Assembly: GCA_050015575.1 (NCBI GenBank)
Contig: JBEKBD010000044.1
Span: forward strand, 1-21,474
DNA: 21,474 nt
Direction: 5' to 3'
DNA from: Roseiarcus sp050015575
Lineage (GTDB): Bacteria; Pseudomonadota; Alphaproteobacteria; Rhizobiales; Beijerinckiaceae
The position numbers and the translations under genes are program-made. Under the pieces are notes generated by a model that was not told the origin of the DNA, made no database searches, and worked only from the letters and a program-made list of their open reading frames with translations. Below are positions 6,420-14,696 of this stretch, in pieces. Each line of letters opens with the position of its first letter. Position 1 is the first letter of the stretch.

Positions 6420-6649
6420 TCATGGCGAGCGTGAGCGAAGCCATCCCTAGAACAGGACGCGTTTAGACGGAAACACCGCCGTCATTGCGAGCGAAGCGAA
6501 GCAATCCACGGGGTATAGAGCGCCGCCCGTCGTCCGGCTGGATTGCTTCGTCGCTTCGCTCCTCGCAATGACGATTCCATACGAACGCGACACGCTCTAG
6601 CGCCCCCGCCGCAGGGATGGCTTCGTCGCTTCGCTCCTCGCCATGACGC
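6418..6649. repeat. nested inverted repeats of an intergenic palindromic family
   Basis: The outer pair begins CGTCATGGCGAGCGTGAGCG (6419 onward) and ends CGCTCCTCGCCATGACG (to 6649); the arms are similar but not identical. The inner pair is GTCATTGCGAGCGAAGCG (6481 onward, to 6508) against CGCTTCGCTCCTCGCAATGAC (6536-6571), with TGGATTGCTTCG and its complement continuing the arms. The motif GTCATTGCGAGCGAAGCGAAGCAATCC is a repeat abundant between genes in many alphaproteobacterial genomes. The stretch 6164-6681 otherwise holds only the hairpin and gene remnant listed here. Confidence 0.8.
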
Positions 6650-6681
6650 TGCGAAACGGTCAGGTCGATCGAGACGCGACT

Positions 6682-7857
6682 TCAGCCCCGCGCCTCTCCC
6701 CCCATGATGAACCCGCCGCCGAGCACCCGCGCGTGCGGGTCGCAGGAGGCGTAGAAGACGCAGGCCTGGCCGGGCGATACGCCGCTCTCGGGTTCGTCGA
6801 ACGCGACCGCGCCGCCGGGAAGCAGCGTCGCGGCGGCGGGCGGACGCGTCGAGCGGACGCGCGCGGCGATGGCGAGGCCGCGCGAGGGGATGTCCTCGAA
6901 GGCGCCCTCGCCGATCCAGTTGACGTCGCGCAGCCGAATGCGGCTGACTTCGAGGGCCTGGCGCGGCCCGACCACCACCCGCGCGCGCTGAGCGTCCAGC
7001 GCGACGACGTAGAGCGGCTCGGCGGCGGGAATGCCGAGGCCGCGCCGCTGGCCGATGGTGTAATGCAGGACGCCGGCGTGGCGCCCTAACACCCGGCCGT
7101 CGATATGGACGATTTCGCCGGGCTCGGCGGCGCCGGGCAGCAGGCGCTCGATCATCTCGCTGTAGTGGCCGGCCGGCACGAAGCAGATGTCCTGGCTGTC
7201 CGCCTTGTCGGCGACGCCAAGGCCGAATTCGCGCCCCAGCGCGCGCACTTCCGGCTTGGGCAGGGCGCCCAAGGGGAAACGCAGTTGCGACAGCTGCTCG
7301 CGCGTCGTGGCGAACAGGAAATAGCTCTGGTCGCGCTCGGGGTCGGCGGCGCGGTAGAGGGCGCGCCCGCCGCGGCCGTCGTCGCGCGAGACGACGTAAT
7401 GGCCGGTGGCGAGAAGGTCCGCGCCGAGGTCCTTGGCCGCCTCGAACAGGTCGGCGAACTTCATCTGCTGATTGCAGGCGACGCAGGGAACCGGCGTCTC
7501 GCCCGCGACATAGGCGCGCGCGAAGGGCTCGATGACCTTTTCGCGAAACCGCGTCTCGTAATCCAGCACGTAGTGGGGAACGCCGAGCCGAGCCGCGACG
7601 TCGCGCGCGTCGTGGATGTCCTGGCCGGCGCAGCACGCGCCCTTGCGGTGGGTCGCCGCGCCGTGGTCGTAGAGCTGCATGGTGACGCCGACCACGTCGT
7701 AGCCTTCGCGCGCCAGCAACGCCGCGACGACGCTCGAATCGACGCCGCCGGACATCGCCACGACGACGCGCGTATCCCCAGGGGCCTTGGCCAGGCCGAG
7801 GCTATTGAGCGGGCGCGGCGAAGCGGCCCGAGCAGTCTGCGGCGCCAACATCAGCAT
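6682..7857 (-). CDS. mnmA: tRNA-specific 2-thiouridylase MnmA
   Basis: A 391-residue enzyme that puts sulfur on U34 of tRNA-Lys, -Glu and -Gln, using ATP to adenylate the base and a persulfide for thiolation. The PP-loop SGGVDSS is at 36-42. The catalytic Cys is C125 in PCVACN and the second C225 in SQDICF. GHY (152-154), DQSYFLF (176-182) and IGQRRGLG (268-275) are the other signatures. The first 29 residues are an extension typical of alphaproteobacterial members; ATG 7851 is an alternative start. It stands alone on the minus strand, divergent from sciP, with the repeat block downstream. Confidence 0.98.
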   Translation of the reverse strand: MLMLAPQTARAASPRPLNSLGLAKAPGDTRVVVAMSGGVDSSVVAALLAREGYDVVGVTMQLYDHGAATHRKGACCAGQDIHDARDVAARLGVPHYVLDYETRFREKVIEPFARAYVAGETPVPCVACNQQMKFADLFEAAKDLGADLLATGHYVVSRDDGRGGRALYRAADPERDQSYFLFATTREQLSQLRFPLGALPKPEVRALGREFGLGVADKADSQDICFVPAGHYSEMIERLLPGAAEPGEIVHIDGRVLGRHAGVLHYTIGQRRGLGIPAAEPLYVVALDAQRARVVVGPRQALEVSRIRLRDVNWIGEGAFEDIPSRGLAIAARVRSTRPPAAATLLPGGAVAFDEPESGVSPGQACVFYASCDPHARVLGGGFIMGGEARG

Positions 7858-7936
7858 TCACCAGAGGTCGATCCGGTCCTCTACTTAAGCACGAACTCGG
7901 CGCGCGCCAGCGGATTTTTCGCCCGACGCCGCCGCT

Positions 7937-7958
7937 CGGCGGCCCGGCCGGGCCGCCG
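7937..7958. repeat. perfect GC palindrome
   Basis: GGCGGCCCGG followed by its complement CCGGGCCGCC makes a perfect self-complementary stretch of 22 bases (with the outer C/G pair). It lies between mnmA and sciP. Function unknown; no T-run is next to it. Confidence 0.6.
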
Positions 7959-8050
7959 GCGCTGACGAAGTCGAGCGAATCCCGCGCGCTTTGAAACCCT
8001 TTGTTATCAATTTCGTCGCTTTGTGTTCAGGCAAATCTGCGGCTTCGCGC

Positions 8051-8065
8051 TTAGCCAAATCTTAA
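8051..8065 (+). promoter_or_regulatory. CtrA-like binding site upstream of sciP
   Basis: TTAG-CCAAATC-TTAA matches the CtrA consensus TTAA-N7-TTAA with one mismatch and correct 7-base spacing, 56 bp before the sciP start. In Caulobacter sciP expression depends on CtrA, so a CtrA box here fits the known circuit. Whether a promoter starts here is not shown. Confidence 0.55.
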
Positions 8066-8121
8066 GTTGCGCGCCGTACACTTTCGACCGAGTTCGACTT
8101 GCGTTCGAGTGTGAGAGCGAC

Positions 8122-8397
8122 ATGAGTGAAGCGCTTCGACCGAGAGTGAAGTATGTCATCGGTCCCGACGGCAGCCCGCTGACGATCGCCGACTTGCCGC
8201 CTTCCTCGACCAAACGTTGGGTCATCCGCCGCAAGGCCGAAGTCGTCGCCGCGGTGCGCGGCGGCTTGCTGTCGCTCGAAGAGGCCTGTTCGCGATACAC
8301 CTTGACGGTCGACGAATTCTTGAGCTGGCAGGTCTCGATCGATCAGTTCGGCCTCGCCGGACTGCGCACCACGCGCATTCAGCAATACCGTCACTGA
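8122..8397 (+). CDS. sciP: CtrA inhibitor SciP (DUF1153)
   Basis: A 91-residue helix-turn-helix protein beginning MSEALRPRVKYVIGPDGSPL. The conserved blocks are TIADLPPSSTKRWVIRRKAE, VVAAVRGGLLSLEEACSRY, and LTVDEFLSWQVSIDQFGLAG followed by LRTTR. In Caulobacter SciP binds CtrA and blocks its recruitment of RNA polymerase at cell-cycle and flagellar promoters, so its presence implies the CtrA pathway. The start at 8122 gives the standard family length; the frame is open upstream to 8023 but lacks a site, and only a weak GAGAG precedes the ATG. It is a single gene, convergent with the epimerase gene 16 bp downstream. Confidence 0.96.
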   Translation: MSEALRPRVKYVIGPDGSPLTIADLPPSSTKRWVIRRKAEVVAAVRGGLLSLEEACSRYTLTVDEFLSWQVSIDQFGLAGLRTTRIQQYRH

Positions 8398-8413
8398 CCC
8401 GCGCCCCTCGGCG

Positions 8414-9313
8414 TCAGGCGCCGTGCGCGTAGCGGCGCCAGTTGTGCGCCTCCTTGAATCCCAACACTTCGCGCGCCTTGCGGTTCGACAGCGGCGCCTC
8501 GAATTCGCCGAGCGGGCGCGTCACGGGAACGCCCGGACAATGGCGCGCCAGGAATTCGCGCGTCGGCGTATTGGCGGTGATGGTGTCGTTGACGGCGTTG
8601 AAGATCTGGAAGCCGAGGCCGTCCTTCTCCAGGGCTAGATGCACGATCTCGCCGAGGTCGCGCGCGTCGACATAGCTCCAGGCGTTGCGCTTGCGCATCA
8701 TTGGATTGGCGAGGAACGCCGCGAACTGGCCGTACTCGTGCGGCTCGATGACGTTGCCGACGCGTAGCGCGTAGATGTCGGCGCCGTAGCGCATCGCGAA
8801 GGCGCGCGCGGTCCTCTCGTTGCAGACCTTCGACAGGCCGTAGCTGTCCATCGGATCGACGTCGTAGTCTTCCTCGAGCGGGAAACTGTGATAGTCCTTG
8901 TCGCCTTCGGCGAAACAGACGCCGTAGGTCGTCTCGCTGGAGGCGATGACGACTTTGCGCACGCCGAGCTTCATCGCCGCCTCGATCACGTTATATGTGC
9001 TGACCACGTTGGCGGCGAAGGTGGCGTTGTCCGGCTCGATCAGCACGCGCGGGACCGCGGCGAAATGCACGACGGCGTCCGGCGCGCGCGGCGCGTGGCC
9101 GAGTTCGAAGCCGTCGAAGCCGAAATGCGCGGTCAGCGCGTTGAACGCCTGGCCGCTGTCGGCGAGGTCGGCGATCAACGTGTTGACGCCGGGCAGATCG
9201 AGCGGCTTCAGATCGACGTTGAGGATGCGATAGCCCTTGGCCAGCAGATGCGCCACGGCGTGCCGCCCGGCCTTGCCGCTTCCGCCGGTGAAGACAATGC
9301 GTTTTGCCGACAT
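8414..9313 (-). CDS. NAD-dependent epimerase/dehydratase family protein
   Basis: A 299-residue extended SDR with an N-terminal Rossmann fold: VFTGGSGKAGRHAV (7-20), acidic D34 (LNVDLK) favouring NAD, and VVHFAAVPRV at 81-90. The active site is S125/S126 (ASSETTYG) with Y158 and K162 (DSYGLSKV). SYVDARDLGEIVHLAL is the usual later motif of sugar-nucleotide epimerases and dehydratases. The substrate is not evident; similar genes are annotated as uronate dehydrogenase-like or NAD-dependent epimerase. The downstream end is convergent with sciP, and 95 bp separate it from the upstream F420-oxidoreductase-like gene on the same strand, so the two may be cotranscribed. Confidence 0.92.
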   Translation of the reverse strand: MSAKRIVFTGGSGKAGRHAVAHLLAKGYRILNVDLKPLDLPGVNTLIADLADSGQAFNALTAHFGFDGFELGHAPRAPDAVVHFAAVPRVLIEPDNATFAANVVSTYNVIEAAMKLGVRKVVIASSETTYGVCFAEGDKDYHSFPLEEDYDVDPMDSYGLSKVCNERTARAFAMRYGADIYALRVGNVIEPHEYGQFAAFLANPMMRKRNAWSYVDARDLGEIVHLALEKDGLGFQIFNAVNDTITANTPTREFLARHCPGVPVTRPLGEFEAPLSNRKAREVLGFKEAHNWRRYAHGA

Positions 9314-9407
9314 GGCCGCTTTCGACTCCCTCGCCGCGTTCCGCGTTCGCCACTCTATCGCATCCCGGCGCCGCCGCGGCCGCGAATTCGCCTCGCGCGG
9401 CGCCGCT

Positions 9408-10049
9408 TCAGCGCAGCAGCTTGAAGGCGTGCGGCGACCAATCGCCGCGGGCGACGCCGGGGATGCACCACAACATGCACAACGGTTCGATCGCGCGCGC
9501 CGCCTCGACCGCGCCCATGTCCGCCGTCTCCCAGCCGAACTGGTCGAGCAGCTTCGCCACGGCGCGCTTGGACTCCTCGTGGTCGCCGCAGATGAACATC
9601 GTCGGCTTGCCGCCGGAAAAATGCGGATCGACCATTTGCGCCGCGCCGACCGAATTGAACGCCTTGACGAAATGCGCCGCGGGATAGGCCTTTTGCAGCC
9701 GCTCCATCAGCGAATCCGTCAGGCTGGTGAAGTACGACAAGACGCCGTGGACCGGCGGTCCGCCGCCGATCGGATTGCAGGCGTCGATCACCGTCTTGCC
9801 CGCGATGGCCGCCGCGCCGATCAGCTTCAGCGCGTCGAGCGCGACCGCGCCGCCGACCGCGAGAACCACGACTTCGCCGAACGCCGCCGCCGCGGCGAAA
9901 TCGCCGATCTTGGCGCCGGGGGTCTTCGCCGCCCATTCCCTCAGCTTGCCCGCCTCGCGGGTGCCCAGCATGACTTCGTGACCATGTTTGAGAAAGCCCG
10001 CGCCGAGAGTCTGCGCGACCACGCCCGATCCGACGACGCCGATCTTCAT
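9408..10049 (-). CDS. F420-dependent NADP oxidoreductase-like Rossmann protein
   Basis: A 213-residue protein with the NADP-binding start MKIGVVGSGVVAQTLGAGFL (G7, G9, A12) and GTREAGKL at 29-36, where R31 is suited to the 2'-phosphate. VDPHF, CNPIGGGPPVHGVL and VKAFNSVGAAQMV are family blocks. In archaea relatives move hydride between F420 and NADP; most Alphaproteobacteria lack F420, so the name should be taken as family only. It starts 163 bp from the tRNA gene on the opposite strand. No signal peptide. Confidence 0.85.
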   Translation of the reverse strand: MKIGVVGSGVVAQTLGAGFLKHGHEVMLGTREAGKLREWAAKTPGAKIGDFAAAAAFGEVVVLAVGGAVALDALKLIGAAAIAGKTVIDACNPIGGGPPVHGVLSYFTSLTDSLMERLQKAYPAAHFVKAFNSVGAAQMVDPHFSGGKPTMFICGDHEESKRAVAKLLDQFGWETADMGAVEAARAIEPLCMLWCIPGVARGDWSPHAFKLLR

Positions 10050-10155
10050 CTGCGTTCTCCCTTAAAGTCCCGCCGACCCGCTTGGCCCGCGTGAGACGCG
10101 TGATGTGGGGAGGCGGACGCGCGGCGACAAGCCGCCTCGCGCGCCCTCGTCGCGC

Positions 10156-10184
10156 TTGCGCGGCGCCCGCCGGGCTTCTATAAC
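10156..10184 (+). promoter_or_regulatory. sigma-70-type promoter of tRNA-Pro
   Basis: TTGCGC (10156-10161) and TATAAC (10179-10184) are separated by 17 bases, 27 bases before the tRNA 5' end. Spacing and position fit a housekeeping promoter. Confidence 0.6.
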
Positions 10185-10211
10185 GCCGGCTTGCGCCGTC
10201 CGCGGCGCTGT

Positions 10212-10288
10212 CGGAGTGTAGCGCAGCCTGGTAGCGCACCTCGTTCGGGACGAGGGGGCCGGAGGTTCAAATCCTCTCACTCCGACCA
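10212..10288 (+). tRNA. tRNA-Pro (anticodon CGG)
   Basis: A 77-base cloverleaf with CCA encoded. The acceptor stem is CGGAGTG/CACTCCG, the D arm GCGC...GCGC with AGCCTGGTA, and the anticodon stem CCTCG/CGAGG enclosing TTCGGGA (anticodon CGG). The T arm is GGAGG-TTCAAAT-CCTCT, closing with one wobble pair. C1-G72 is typical of bacterial tRNA-Pro. It reads codon CCG, the main proline codon in such GC-rich genomes. Confidence 0.97.
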
Positions 10289-10329
10289 ATTTCCCCCAAA
10301 ATTCGATGCGTTCGCGGCGCCGGCCGGCG

Positions 10330-13266
10330 TCACCGCGCGTCTCCGCCCAAGACTTTGGCGTAGACGCGGCGCACGTTTTCGCGCGCCTCGCCGACCGCTC
10401 CTTGCAGCGATTCGAAGTCCGGCAGCGCCGCCGCGGCGGCGATGCGGCGTTTGACGCCGCTGGCCGCCTTGGCGGGATCGAACGGGCCGGCGACGGCGAG
10501 GCGCATGATCTGGGTGGCGTCGGTATAGAGCCGATGCGCGTCGGCGAGCGCCGTCGCGTCGTCCGCGGCGATCAGGCCGCGCGCCGCCGCCTCGGCGATC
10601 ACCGCGCGGGTCGAGGTCGCAAGCAGGCCGGGATGGTCGTGCGCGTGCGCGAGCGTCAGGTATTGCGCGACGAATTCGATGTCGATGAGGCCGCCCGAGA
10701 CCAGCTTGAGGTCCCAAGGGTCCTGGTCGCCCTTCTCGTGGGCGATCAGCTTGCGCATCGCGCGCACGTCGCGCGCGAGCTTCTCCGGGTCGCGCGGCAG
10801 CGCTAGGACGGCGGCGATCGCCGCGCCGATCTCCGCGGCGAGGCCCGGCTCGCCGGCCACGACCCGCGCCCGCGTCAACGCCATGTGCTCCCAGGTCTCC
10901 GCTTCCCCGACCTGGTAGAGCTTGAAGGCGGAGAACTGCGTCGCTAGCGGCCCCTTGCCGCCGGAGGGGCGCAAGCGCAGATCGACGTCGTAGAGCTTTC
11001 CCGCCTTGGTCGGCGCGGTCAGCGCGGCGATCAGCCGCTGCGTCAGCCGCGCATAGTAGACGACGGCGCCGAGCCGCCGCGCGCCGTCGGATTCGCTCGC
11101 CTCGGCGGGAAAATCGTAGATGACGATCAGATCGAGATCGGACGCCGCGGTCATTTCGCGCGAGCCGAACTTGCCCATCGCCAGGACGGCGACGCGGCCG
11201 CCCGGCACGCGGCCGTGATCGAGCGCGAAGGAGTCGCCGACCCTTGCCAGCAACGCCGCGACCAGGCCCTGCGCCAGCGCGCTGTAGGCGCGCCCCGCGC
11301 GCTCGCAATCGAGCGCGCCGGATAGCAGGCGCACCCCGATCACGAACGTCTCCTCGGCGGCGAAATCGCGCGCGCGGTCGAGCATGTCCTCGAAGGTCGT
11401 CGCGGCGTCCAAGAACTCCGCGACGCGCGCCGCCAGCCGTTGTTCGTCGAGGCTGTCGCCGATCGCGCCGACCCGGCCGGGGTCGATCGCCGCATCGAGC
11501 ACGTGCGGGCGCTGGGCGACGACCCCGGCCAGGCGCGGCGCGCTGCCGAAGAGATCGCCGAACAATTCGCGCACCGGCGCGTTGGAGCGCAGGATCGACA
11601 GCAGCTCCACCGCGCCCGGCATGCGCGCCAGCGCCGCGTCGAAGGCGCTCAACGCCGCATCGGCGTCGCCCGAGCCGGAAAAGGCGGCGAGCAGCGCCGG
11701 CACGAGTTCGGTCAACACTTCGCGCGCGCGGGCGCTGCGCACCGCCGAGCGGCGGCCGAAATGCCAGCCGCGAATGGTCTCGGCGGCCTCTTCGGGGCGC
11801 TGGAAGCCGAGGCGGCGCAACGTCGTCAGGGTCTCGGGATCGTCGACGACGCCGGTGAACACCAAATTGCCCGCCTCGGCGCCGAGCGTCGGCGCGTCCT
11901 CGAACAGGCGCGCGTAGTGCCTCTCGACCCGGCGCAGATGATCGGTCGTTGCCGCCGCGAACGCCTCGAGCCCGGCGTAGCCGCAGAAGGCGGCGAAGCG
12001 CGCCAGCGCGTCGGCCTCGAACGGCAGGCGCTGGGTCTGCTCGTCGTCGATCATCTGCAGGCGATGCTCGACGCGGCGCAGGAACGTATACGCGTTGGTC
12101 AGATCGTCGACCGCCTCGGCGCCGACCCAATGCTCGGCGTGCAACTGCCTGAGCATGTCGAGCGTTCGCGCGCCGCGCATCGTCGGACGCCGGCCGCCGA
12201 AAATCAGTTGCTGCGTCTGGACGAAGAATTCGATCTCGCGGATGCCGCCGCGGCCGAGCTTGACGTCGTGGCCGGCGACCGCGATTCGGTCGTGACCGCG
12301 CACCGCGTGGATTTGGCGCTTCATCGCGTGAATGTCGGCGATCGCCGCGTAATCGAAATACTTGCGCCAGATGAACGGCGCGAGATCGGCGAGGAACCGC
12401 CGGCCGAGTTCGACATCGCCCGCCGCCGCGCGCGCCTTGATCATCGCGGCGCGCTCCCAGTTCTGCCCCAGCGTCTCGTAGTAGACGCCGGCGCCGGCGA
12501 GCGAAACGGCGATCGGCGTCGACCCCGGATCGGGGCGCAGGCGCAGATCGACGCGAAACGCGTAGCCGTCCGCGGTGCGCTCCTGCAACAGGCGAACCAG
12601 CGCCTTGACCATGCGCACGAACATCGGCGTCGGCTCGACGCCCGCGGGAATCGCGGCGGCGCGCGCATCGAAGAGAACGACGAGATCGACGTCGCTGGAA
12701 TAATTGAGTTCGCGCGCGCCGAGCTTGCCGAGCGCGAGAACGACGAGGCCGCACCCGGCCTCGATCGCCTGCGCGTCGGGATCGAGGCGCAATCGCCCGT
12801 CGCGCGCGGCTTGGCGCAACAGAAACCGCAACGCCGCCGCGACGCCGGCGTCGGCGAAGCGGGTCAGCGCCTCGGTCGCGGCGGTCAGGTCCCATACGCC
12901 GCCGAGGTCGGCGAGCGCGATCAGCAGCGCCGACTCGGCCTTGGCGCGGCGCAACGCGCGCATCAGCGCGGTCTCGTCGTCGTCGCGGCGCGAACCGAGC
13001 GCCTCGATGAGCGCCGCGAGCGAATCTTCCGGCGGCGCGCCGAAGAGGCGCGCGAGGCGGCCGGGATCGTCGCCGATCAGCCGCCACAGATAGGGCGAAT
13101 GATCGGCGACGCCGAGCAAGAGATCGCGCACGCCCCGACGCGCGACAAGCGCGCTCAACGTCGCCGCTTCCCGCTGGCCGAGCAGCGCCTCGAGCCGGCC
13201 GCGCGCCACGGCGGGGGCGGCGAGCCGCGGCGCCTCGCGCAGGCGGTCGGCGAGGGCGCCGCTCAT
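10330..13266 (-). CDS. glnE: bifunctional glutamine-synthetase adenylyltransferase/adenylyl-removing enzyme
   Basis: A 978-residue protein, normal length for GlnE, which adenylates (inactivates) or deadenylates glutamine synthetase in response to PII and glutamine. Two nucleotidyltransferase domains are visible: the N-terminal deadenylase with LGKLGARELNYSSDVDL (179-195) and the C-terminal adenylylase with MGKFGSREMTAASDLDLIV (697-715). WRKYFDYAAIADI and GRGGIREIEFFVQTQQL (338-354) are conserved GlnE blocks between them. The ATG at 13266 overlaps the stop of the histidine kinase gene by four bases (ATGA), so it is likely translated by coupling. The operon order is regulator, kinase, glnE, which ties nitrogen control to an envelope-sensing operon. 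Confidence 0.98.
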   Translation of the reverse strand: MSGALADRLREAPRLAAPAVARGRLEALLGQREAATLSALVARRGVRDLLLGVADHSPYLWRLIGDDPGRLARLFGAPPEDSLAALIEALGSRRDDDETALMRALRRAKAESALLIALADLGGVWDLTAATEALTRFADAGVAAALRFLLRQAARDGRLRLDPDAQAIEAGCGLVVLALGKLGARELNYSSDVDLVVLFDARAAAIPAGVEPTPMFVRMVKALVRLLQERTADGYAFRVDLRLRPDPGSTPIAVSLAGAGVYYETLGQNWERAAMIKARAAAGDVELGRRFLADLAPFIWRKYFDYAAIADIHAMKRQIHAVRGHDRIAVAGHDVKLGRGGIREIEFFVQTQQLIFGGRRPTMRGARTLDMLRQLHAEHWVGAEAVDDLTNAYTFLRRVEHRLQMIDDEQTQRLPFEADALARFAAFCGYAGLEAFAAATTDHLRRVERHYARLFEDAPTLGAEAGNLVFTGVVDDPETLTTLRRLGFQRPEEAAETIRGWHFGRRSAVRSARAREVLTELVPALLAAFSGSGDADAALSAFDAALARMPGAVELLSILRSNAPVRELFGDLFGSAPRLAGVVAQRPHVLDAAIDPGRVGAIGDSLDEQRLAARVAEFLDAATTFEDMLDRARDFAAEETFVIGVRLLSGALDCERAGRAYSALAQGLVAALLARVGDSFALDHGRVPGGRVAVLAMGKFGSREMTAASDLDLIVIYDFPAEASESDGARRLGAVVYYARLTQRLIAALTAPTKAGKLYDVDLRLRPSGGKGPLATQFSAFKLYQVGEAETWEHMALTRARVVAGEPGLAAEIGAAIAAVLALPRDPEKLARDVRAMRKLIAHEKGDQDPWDLKLVSGGLIDIEFVAQYLTLAHAHDHPGLLATSTRAVIAEAAARGLIAADDATALADAHRLYTDATQIMRLAVAGPFDPAKAASGVKRRIAAAAALPDFESLQGAVGEARENVRRVYAKVLGGDAR

Positions 13267-14696
13267 GCCGCCGGCTCGGCGGGCGGCGAGGAAAGCGCCG
13301 AGGCGGCCCCCGGCAGCGTGACGACGACCTTGAGGCCGGGCGCGTTGTCTTCGAGCCGCACTTCGCCGCCGTGCATGCGCATCACCGCCGCGGCGAGCGA
13401 CAGGCCGAGGCCGGAGCCGGGGCGCGAGCGCGCGCCCTCCAGTCGGACGAAGCGATGGATCGCGCGCTCGCGGTCGCCTACGGGAATGCCCGGCCCGTGG
13501 TCGGCGACTTCGACCCGGACGCGCTCGCCGTCGCGCCGCGCGGTCACCGCGATCTCGCTTCGGCCCGCCGCGGCCGGCCCATCGCCCTTGCCGGCGCCGT
13601 ACTTGACGGCGTTGTCGATGAGATTGGCGACCGCCTGGCCGATCAATTCGCGGTTTCCCACGATGGTCAGGCCGCGCGCGGCCTCCACCTCGAGCGCGAC
13701 GCCGTATTCCTCGGCGAGCGGCGCGTAGAGTTCGGCGACGCTGGCGACCGTCTCGCCGAGATCGAACGCGATTCGGCCGGCGCTTTCCGCGCCCGCCTCG
13801 GCGCGCGCGATCAGCAGCAGCGCGTTGAAGATCTTGATCAGGCCGTCCGATTCCTCGATGGTGCGCTCCAGCGCGGCGCGAGCGGCGGCCGGATCGGCGT
13901 CGCTGCGCAGCGCCTCTTCGGCGTGATTGCGCAGCCGCGTCAGCGGCGTGCGCAGATCGTGGGCGATGTTGTCGGAGACTTCGCGCATACCCGCCATCAG
14001 GTCGGCGATGCGCGCCAGCATTTCGTTGAGGCCGCGCGCCAGGCGGTCGAGTTCGTCGTCGGAGCCGGAGACCGGCAGCCGGCGCGTCATGTCGCCGGCC
14101 ATGATCGCGCGCGCGGATTGGTTCATCGCGTCGATGCGGCTGAGCACTCGGCGGGCGACGAACAGCGCGCCGAGCGCGGCGAGCGCGGCGAAGAACGCCA
14201 GCGAAACCGCCATGGCGCGGATCATCACCGCGCCGATCCGGGCGCGGTCGCCGAGATCGCGCCCGACCAGCAGGTGGAAGCCGCCCGGCAGCAAAAAGAT
14301 GCGCGCCAGCGCGCGCCGGCCGGGCGAGGATTCGTCGGTCGTTTCGTAGGGCGTGTCGACGACGCCGGCGCGATCGAGCACGCCCGACGGCAATTGCGCG
14401 ACGTTGCCGGCGAGCGGCTCGCCGGCGCCGTCGGTCAAGAGATAGAGCGAGGAGCCGGGCTGGCGCGAGCGCGCCTCGATGATCGCGCCGAGACGGCGCA
14501 CGCCGCCGCTCTGGTATTGCTCGGAGAGGCCGTTGGCCTCCGCCTCGATAGTCTGGCGCGTCTCGTCGTCGACCAGCTTGATCACCTGCCAGGCGACGAC
14601 GCCGAGCACCAGCGCCGCGCCGATCGCGCTGAGGCCGAGAATGGCGAGCGTCAGCTTGAACGCCGTGGCGCGGAACAGCTTAACGAGCGCCGTCAC
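13263..14696 (-). CDS. sensor histidine kinase
   Basis: A 477-residue inner-membrane kinase. TM1 is about 13-38 (FKLTLAILGLSAIGAALVLG), the periplasmic sensor about 39-155, TM2 about 156-180, and HAMP about 181-235. The phosphoacceptor is H246 in DNIAHDLRTPL. The ATPase boxes are NLIDNAVKYG (358-367), DHGPGIP (399-405) and GSGLGLSLA (427-435). The start is GTG at 14696, inside the regulator gene (17-bp overlap), so the pair is coupled. The signal is unknown, but the neighbouring htrA protease gene on the same strand suggests envelope stress. The C-terminal 15 residues are an Ala/Pro/Ser tail. Confidence 0.96.
   Translation of the reverse strand: MTALVKLFRATAFKLTLAILGLSAIGAALVLGVVAWQVIKLVDDETRQTIEAEANGLSEQYQSGGVRRLGAIIEARSRQPGSSLYLLTDGAGEPLAGNVAQLPSGVLDRAGVVDTPYETTDESSPGRRALARIFLLPGGFHLLVGRDLGDRARIGAVMIRAMAVSLAFFAALAALGALFVARRVLSRIDAMNQSARAIMAGDMTRRLPVSGSDDELDRLARGLNEMLARIADLMAGMREVSDNIAHDLRTPLTRLRNHAEEALRSDADPAAARAALERTIEESDGLIKIFNALLLIARAEAGAESAGRIAFDLGETVASVAELYAPLAEEYGVALEVEAARGLTIVGNRELIGQAVANLIDNAVKYGAGKGDGPAAAGRSEIAVTARRDGERVRVEVADHGPGIPVGDRERAIHRFVRLEGARSRPGSGLGLSLAAAVMRMHGGEVRLEDNAPGLKVVVTLPGAASALSSPPAEPAA

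Noticed and set aside
6482..7636. Minus-strand ORF of 384 codons overlapping mnmA
   Set aside because: Out of frame with MnmA, low complexity, and its end runs through the intergenic repeats.
9408..10049. Functional F420:NADP oxidoreductase
   Set aside because: Only the NADP-binding fold is evident; no F420-related genes are in the window and most Alphaproteobacteria lack the cofactor.
10277..13087. Minus-strand ORF of 936 codons overlapping glnE
   Set aside because: Out-of-frame shadow; Arg-rich and without motifs.
11440..13728. Plus-strand ORF of 762 codons opposite glnE
   Set aside because: It is antisense to a clear GlnE with both catalytic motifs. Its Arg/Ala/Gly-rich translation has no domain and reflects GC-rich third positions.
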